7,941 bases of DNA from NCBI GenBank assembly GCA_030019105.1, contig JASEGY010000115.1, positions 1 through 7,941 on the forward strand, in the 5' to 3' direction. Below, one piece after another: positions 5,627 through 7,941 of the stretch. This DNA comes from a bacterium (GTDB taxonomy: Bacteria > UBA9089 > JASEGY01). Both the position numbers and the translations under genes were made by a program. How positions within the stretch are numbered: the first letter of the stretch is position 1; every line of letters starts with the position of its first letter. The notes under the pieces are model-generated. The model did not search any database. It was given only the letters and a program-made list of their open reading frames with translations, and was not told the DNA's origin.

Positions 5627-6206
5627 TCTCAGATGCTGTTCGAACCAGGGTGTATACTCAGGTAGGAGGTCGGTGTGGCTATTGTTTAACACGTCAGCGT
5701 GACTAACAAAAACGCCTAAAGTTTTGGCCCTGACTCGAAGAAATCCGAGCCCCATCGGCTCGCCGACGAGCGATGCTACGCAATCCGCAGAAGCATCTGG
5801 CTGAAATCCTGCAAAGGTGACGTGATCCATGACTTTAGTCAATGTTGTTAATCACGCACGTCAGGATTACGTTCCATGGCCGCTTGAAATTGACCACATT
5901 GTTCCAAAATCGAAGGGTGGCACTAACGGCGAAGAAAACCTCTGGCTGGCATGCCGGATGTGTAATTTTTCCAAAAGCAATTACACTCACGGATATGACC
6001 CGCTAACCGGTCGCCGTGTACGACTGTTTAACCCGCGCAAGCAGCGGTGGAAACGACACTTTCATTGGAGCAAAGATGATGTCTTCATTATCGGACGCAC
6101 CGCTTGTGGGCGTGCTACGGTTGTTACACTCAATCTAAACAATCTTGTCGCTCTTACTGTTCGACGAAACTGGATTGCTGTTGGCTGGTCCCCACCAAAA
6201 AACTGA
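5623..6206 (+). pseudogene. HNH endonuclease gene split by a MITE
   Basis: The gene starts at ATG 5623, overlapping the previous stop, and encodes MISDAVRTRVYTQ and RCGYCLTRQ up to 5697. Two codons into the inserted element a TAA (5704-5706) ends the frame. The rest resumes at 5865 with DYVPWPLEIDHIVPKSKGG, ENLWLACRMCN, RLFNPRKQRWKRHFHW and VGWSPPKN, ending at 6206. Without the insert and one target duplicate the frame is continuous at 138 residues, the normal size of this HNH family. The family carries a zinc-binding pair CGYC in the first part and CRMC in the second, and a DHIVP...N...N/K metal-finger core for DNA cleavage. The split separates the two Cys pairs, so neither piece should fold as a nuclease. 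A 125-residue frame from ATG 5829, inside the element, joins the HNH core in frame behind an AAGGTGA site (5814-5820); expression of this fragment is possible but activity is doubtful. Confidence 0.85.
5690..5864. mobile_element. 159-bp MITE (5698-5856) with 8-bp target duplication
   Basis: CACGTCAG occurs directly at 5690-5697 and 5857-5864. Between them the element begins CGTGACTAACA and ends TGTTAATCACG; the terminal inverted repeats match at about 20 of 25 positions, including an inner CTAAAGT block. It has no transposase or other gene. The interior forms smaller stems, for example CGAGCC/GGCTCG and GATGCT/AGCATC. Removing 167 bases (element plus one duplicate) perfectly restores the HNH frame, which fixes the boundaries. 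A non-autonomous element moved by a transposase elsewhere in the genome is the natural reading. An 8-bp duplication occurs in several IS families and I do not recognise the end sequence. Confidence 0.88.
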
Positions 6207-6244
6207 TGGTTTGCCAGACCGTCATATTATACGAGGAGGGATAA

Positions 6245-7870
6245 ATGAAAAAGAGATTTCTATGGAGTAGCGTCCTAATCATATCCTTTTTACTTGGATT
6301 CCCTGTCATAGCTCTATCTGCCTCCACACAGACGGTCCATGTCTTTGTGACGGTAGATGGCCTCCCTCCTACCGTTACCATTACCTCACCCATAGACGGG
6401 CATGAAACCACGGTCTCCTCTATCATCATCTCTGGCGCTGCCTCGGATACCGGAACCGGTGTGATGTCTGTTGAGATAGATACCGGAGATACCAACACCG
6501 GCGATACCGCCAATTTTAGCTTCATGGTGGAGCTCATACCTGATACCAAGACCTTTATTGTTACAGCCACTGATAGTGTTGGAAATACGGGCAGTGATAC
6601 CGTGACTGTCTATTATTGTCCCATTCCTGAAGCCGACTTCACGGTCGACAACCCTACTCCCTGTTCTGGGGCTACGGTGTGCTTTACGGACGTTTCTACC
6701 GGCACGGTCACTGGCTGGAGCTGGGATTTGGATGGTGATAGCAACGTAGACGCTACTGATTCGAGTCCCTGCTGGGCCTATCACTCCCCTGGCGACTACA
6801 CTGTCTCCCTGACTGTCTCCGACACCTGCGGTTCTGACTCTGAAACCAGGACAGCCTACATCACGGTCAACGGCTCCACAGTAGCGGCTGATTTTGGTAG
6901 TGATACTACAACCGGCTGTGCTCCGCTGACAGTCAACTTCAGTGACTCCTCCACCGGCGATGTCCTCTCCTGGCTGTGGGACTTCGGGGATGGCACGACC
7001 AGCAGCGACTCGAATCCATCGCATATCTACCCCGACTCCGGGACCTACACCGTCTCCTTGACTGTCTCCGACACCTGCGGTTCTGACTCGGAGACCAGGA
7101 CAGACTACATCACAGTCACCGATACCATCACCACTGTTCTATCTGTCTCCCCGGCGACTAAGACTGTTGGCATAGAAGATACTTTTACCCTTGACATAAA
7201 TCTTGCCAATGCCCCCGAATTTGACTCCTTAGGTGCCTATCTTTCTTTTGACACCAATACCTTGGAGGTAACCAATCTTACTCAGGGTCCATTTCCTTTA
7301 GGCGCCGCTCCCATTAAGTCTGAATATGACAATCAGACGGGCCAGATCAATTATGCTGCTGGTGTTTTCTCCGGGACTACCCGGGGTTCCGGAACCGTGC
7401 TTACCATTACCTTCAAGGCTAAATCACAGGGCAGTCCAAGCATCACCTTTGATACTGTTTCTCCCAGAAACACCCAGATTCTTAATGGCATCACCCCTGT
7501 CGCCTTTACTACCCAGCTTACCACCAAGGCAGCGGGGGATATCATTACCCTGAAAGATTTGATTCCAGCTCGTACTTCTCTGAGCCAGAACTATCCTAAC
7601 CCTTTAAATCCTGAGACCTGGATTCCTTTTAGTCTAACAACCATGGCCGATGTGGTCATCAATATCTACAGCCTGTCCGGTCAATTGATCAGGAGCTTGA
7701 ATTTAGGAGAAAAGAAGGCGGGTTACTATAGGGCTAAAAGTGGAGCTAAGTCAGCCGTTTACTGGGATGGGAAAAATGAAGCCGGAGAAGAGGTGGCCAG
7801 CGGGATTTATCTTTATCAACTCCGGGCGGGGTCTTTTGTGTCTACCAGGAAGATGATCGTGCTGAAATAA
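6245..7870 (+). CDS. Secreted PKD/cohesin-like protein with C-terminal sorting-type domain
   Basis: The product has 541 residues. Residues 1-26 are a signal peptide (KKR, then hydrophobic SVLIISFLLGFPVIAL, cleavage near ALSA). Residues 41-122 form a bacterial Ig-like module (PTVTITSPIDG, SGAASDTGTGV, TATDSVGNTGSDTVTV). Two PKD domains follow at about 128-208 (WSWDLDGDSNVDA, GDYTVSLTVSD) and 214-292 (WLWDFGDGTTSS, GTYTVSLTVSD). A cohesin-like domain spans about 298-424 (VSPATKTVGIEDTFTLDINL, GAYLSFDTNTLEV, GSGTVLTITFKAK). The end, about 440-541, is a FlgD-like/type A sorting-type domain (NYPNPLNPETWIPFSL, VYWDGKNEAGEEVASGIYLY, KMIVLK). Such proteins act outside the cell in adhesion, polysaccharide binding or complex assembly; no catalytic domain is visible. 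GAGGAGGG (6233-6240) supports the start at 6245. The two PKD units share 30 identical bases, showing recent internal duplication. The C-terminal domain suggests export with surface attachment, but the secretion machinery is outside the window. Confidence 0.92.
   Translation: MKKRFLWSSVLIISFLLGFPVIALSASTQTVHVFVTVDGLPPTVTITSPIDGHETTVSSIIISGAASDTGTGVMSVEIDTGDTNTGDTANFSFMVELIPDTKTFIVTATDSVGNTGSDTVTVYYCPIPEADFTVDNPTPCSGATVCFTDVSTGTVTGWSWDLDGDSNVDATDSSPCWAYHSPGDYTVSLTVSDTCGSDSETRTAYITVNGSTVAADFGSDTTTGCAPLTVNFSDSSTGDVLSWLWDFGDGTTSSDSNPSHIYPDSGTYTVSLTVSDTCGSDSETRTDYITVTDTITTVLSVSPATKTVGIEDTFTLDINLANAPEFDSLGAYLSFDTNTLEVTNLTQGPFPLGAAPIKSEYDNQTGQINYAAGVFSGTTRGSGTVLTITFKAKSQGSPSITFDTVSPRNTQILNGITPVAFTTQLTTKAAGDIITLKDLIPARTSLSQNYPNPLNPETWIPFSLTTMADVVINIYSLSGQLIRSLNLGEKKAGYYRAKSGAKSAVYWDGKNEAGEEVASGIYLYQLRAGSFVSTRKMIVLK
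6811..7089 (+). repeat. Near-identical DNA in the two PKD units
   Basis: A 30-base stretch starting GACTGTCTCCGACACCTG is identical at 6811-6840 and 7060-7089, 249 bases (83 codons) apart, and the flanking codons are also very similar. This marks a recent duplication or gene conversion between PKD domains. Confidence 0.8.
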
Positions 7871-7941
7871 TTCAGACCTCGTGCTTTCATATCTGGAATA
7901 AGGGCAATTTCTGGACAGTCTTGATTGACAATAAGCAAGCA

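Noticed and set aside
5615..5842. 75-codon minus-strand open frame over the MITE
   Set aside because: It merely spans the split HNH gene and the element in antisense; no support as a gene.
6386..7024. 212-codon minus-strand open frame
   Set aside because: It shadows the PKD/cohesin-like protein and has no ribosome site or domain pattern.

Overview
The window comes from an unidentified bacterium of moderate GC content that uses strong AGGAGG-type ribosome binding sites. A C-terminal sorting-type domain (NYPNPLNPETWIPF near the start, IYLYQL and KMIVLK near the end), fused to PKD and cohesin-like domains, is typical of envelope-rich candidate phyla and relatives (Poribacteria-like, Chlorobi/Bacteroidota-like, Planctomycetes-like genomes). 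A type III-D-like CRISPR module and a ribbon-helix-helix/HNH gene pair agree with that, but I cannot name the organism.

Left part, bases 1-3624, all read on the minus strand. A truncated or partial type III CRISPR effector operon runs right to left: a Csx7-type RAMP protein (2620-3549, with coding-like sequence continuing to 3624 but no start codon), Csx19 (2204-2620), a second, Cys-rich RAMP protein (1265-2191) and a small helical subunit of the Csm2/Cmr5 kind (964-1293). Overlaps and strong Shine-Dalgarno sites couple the genes. A leader of about 346 bp (618-963) follows, then a CRISPR array of seven identical 37-bp repeats and six spacers (139-617). On the minus strand the repeats end in ATTGAAAC, the usual crRNA 5' handle of type I/III systems, so array and genes are co-directional. 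There is no cas10, csx10, cas6 or cas1/cas2 in the window. An 85-bp nested inverted repeat (1-85) lies beyond the leader-distal end of the array.

Middle, bases 3550-3944. This gene-free stretch holds the orphan 5' extension of the csx7 frame (3550-3624), a MITE-like element of about 178 bp with ~25-bp terminal inverted repeats (3678-3855), and two small hairpins before the next ribosome binding site.

Right part, bases 3945-7870, plus strand. A secreted protein with three copies of an unrecognised beta-type domain (3945-5252) overlaps a ribbon-helix-helix-like small gene (5237-5626). That gene overlaps an HNH nuclease gene (5623-6206) that has been split by a 159-bp MITE (5698-5856) with an exact 8-bp target duplication. 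Removing the element plus one duplicate restores a continuous 138-residue HNH frame. The window ends with a large secreted multidomain protein (6245-7870). Bases 7871-7941 show no feature.

Overall, the window looks like an accessory region where a defence module has lost its upstream neighbours, possibly by rearrangement at a miniature element, and where a second miniature element has interrupted a small nuclease gene between two envelope-protein genes.
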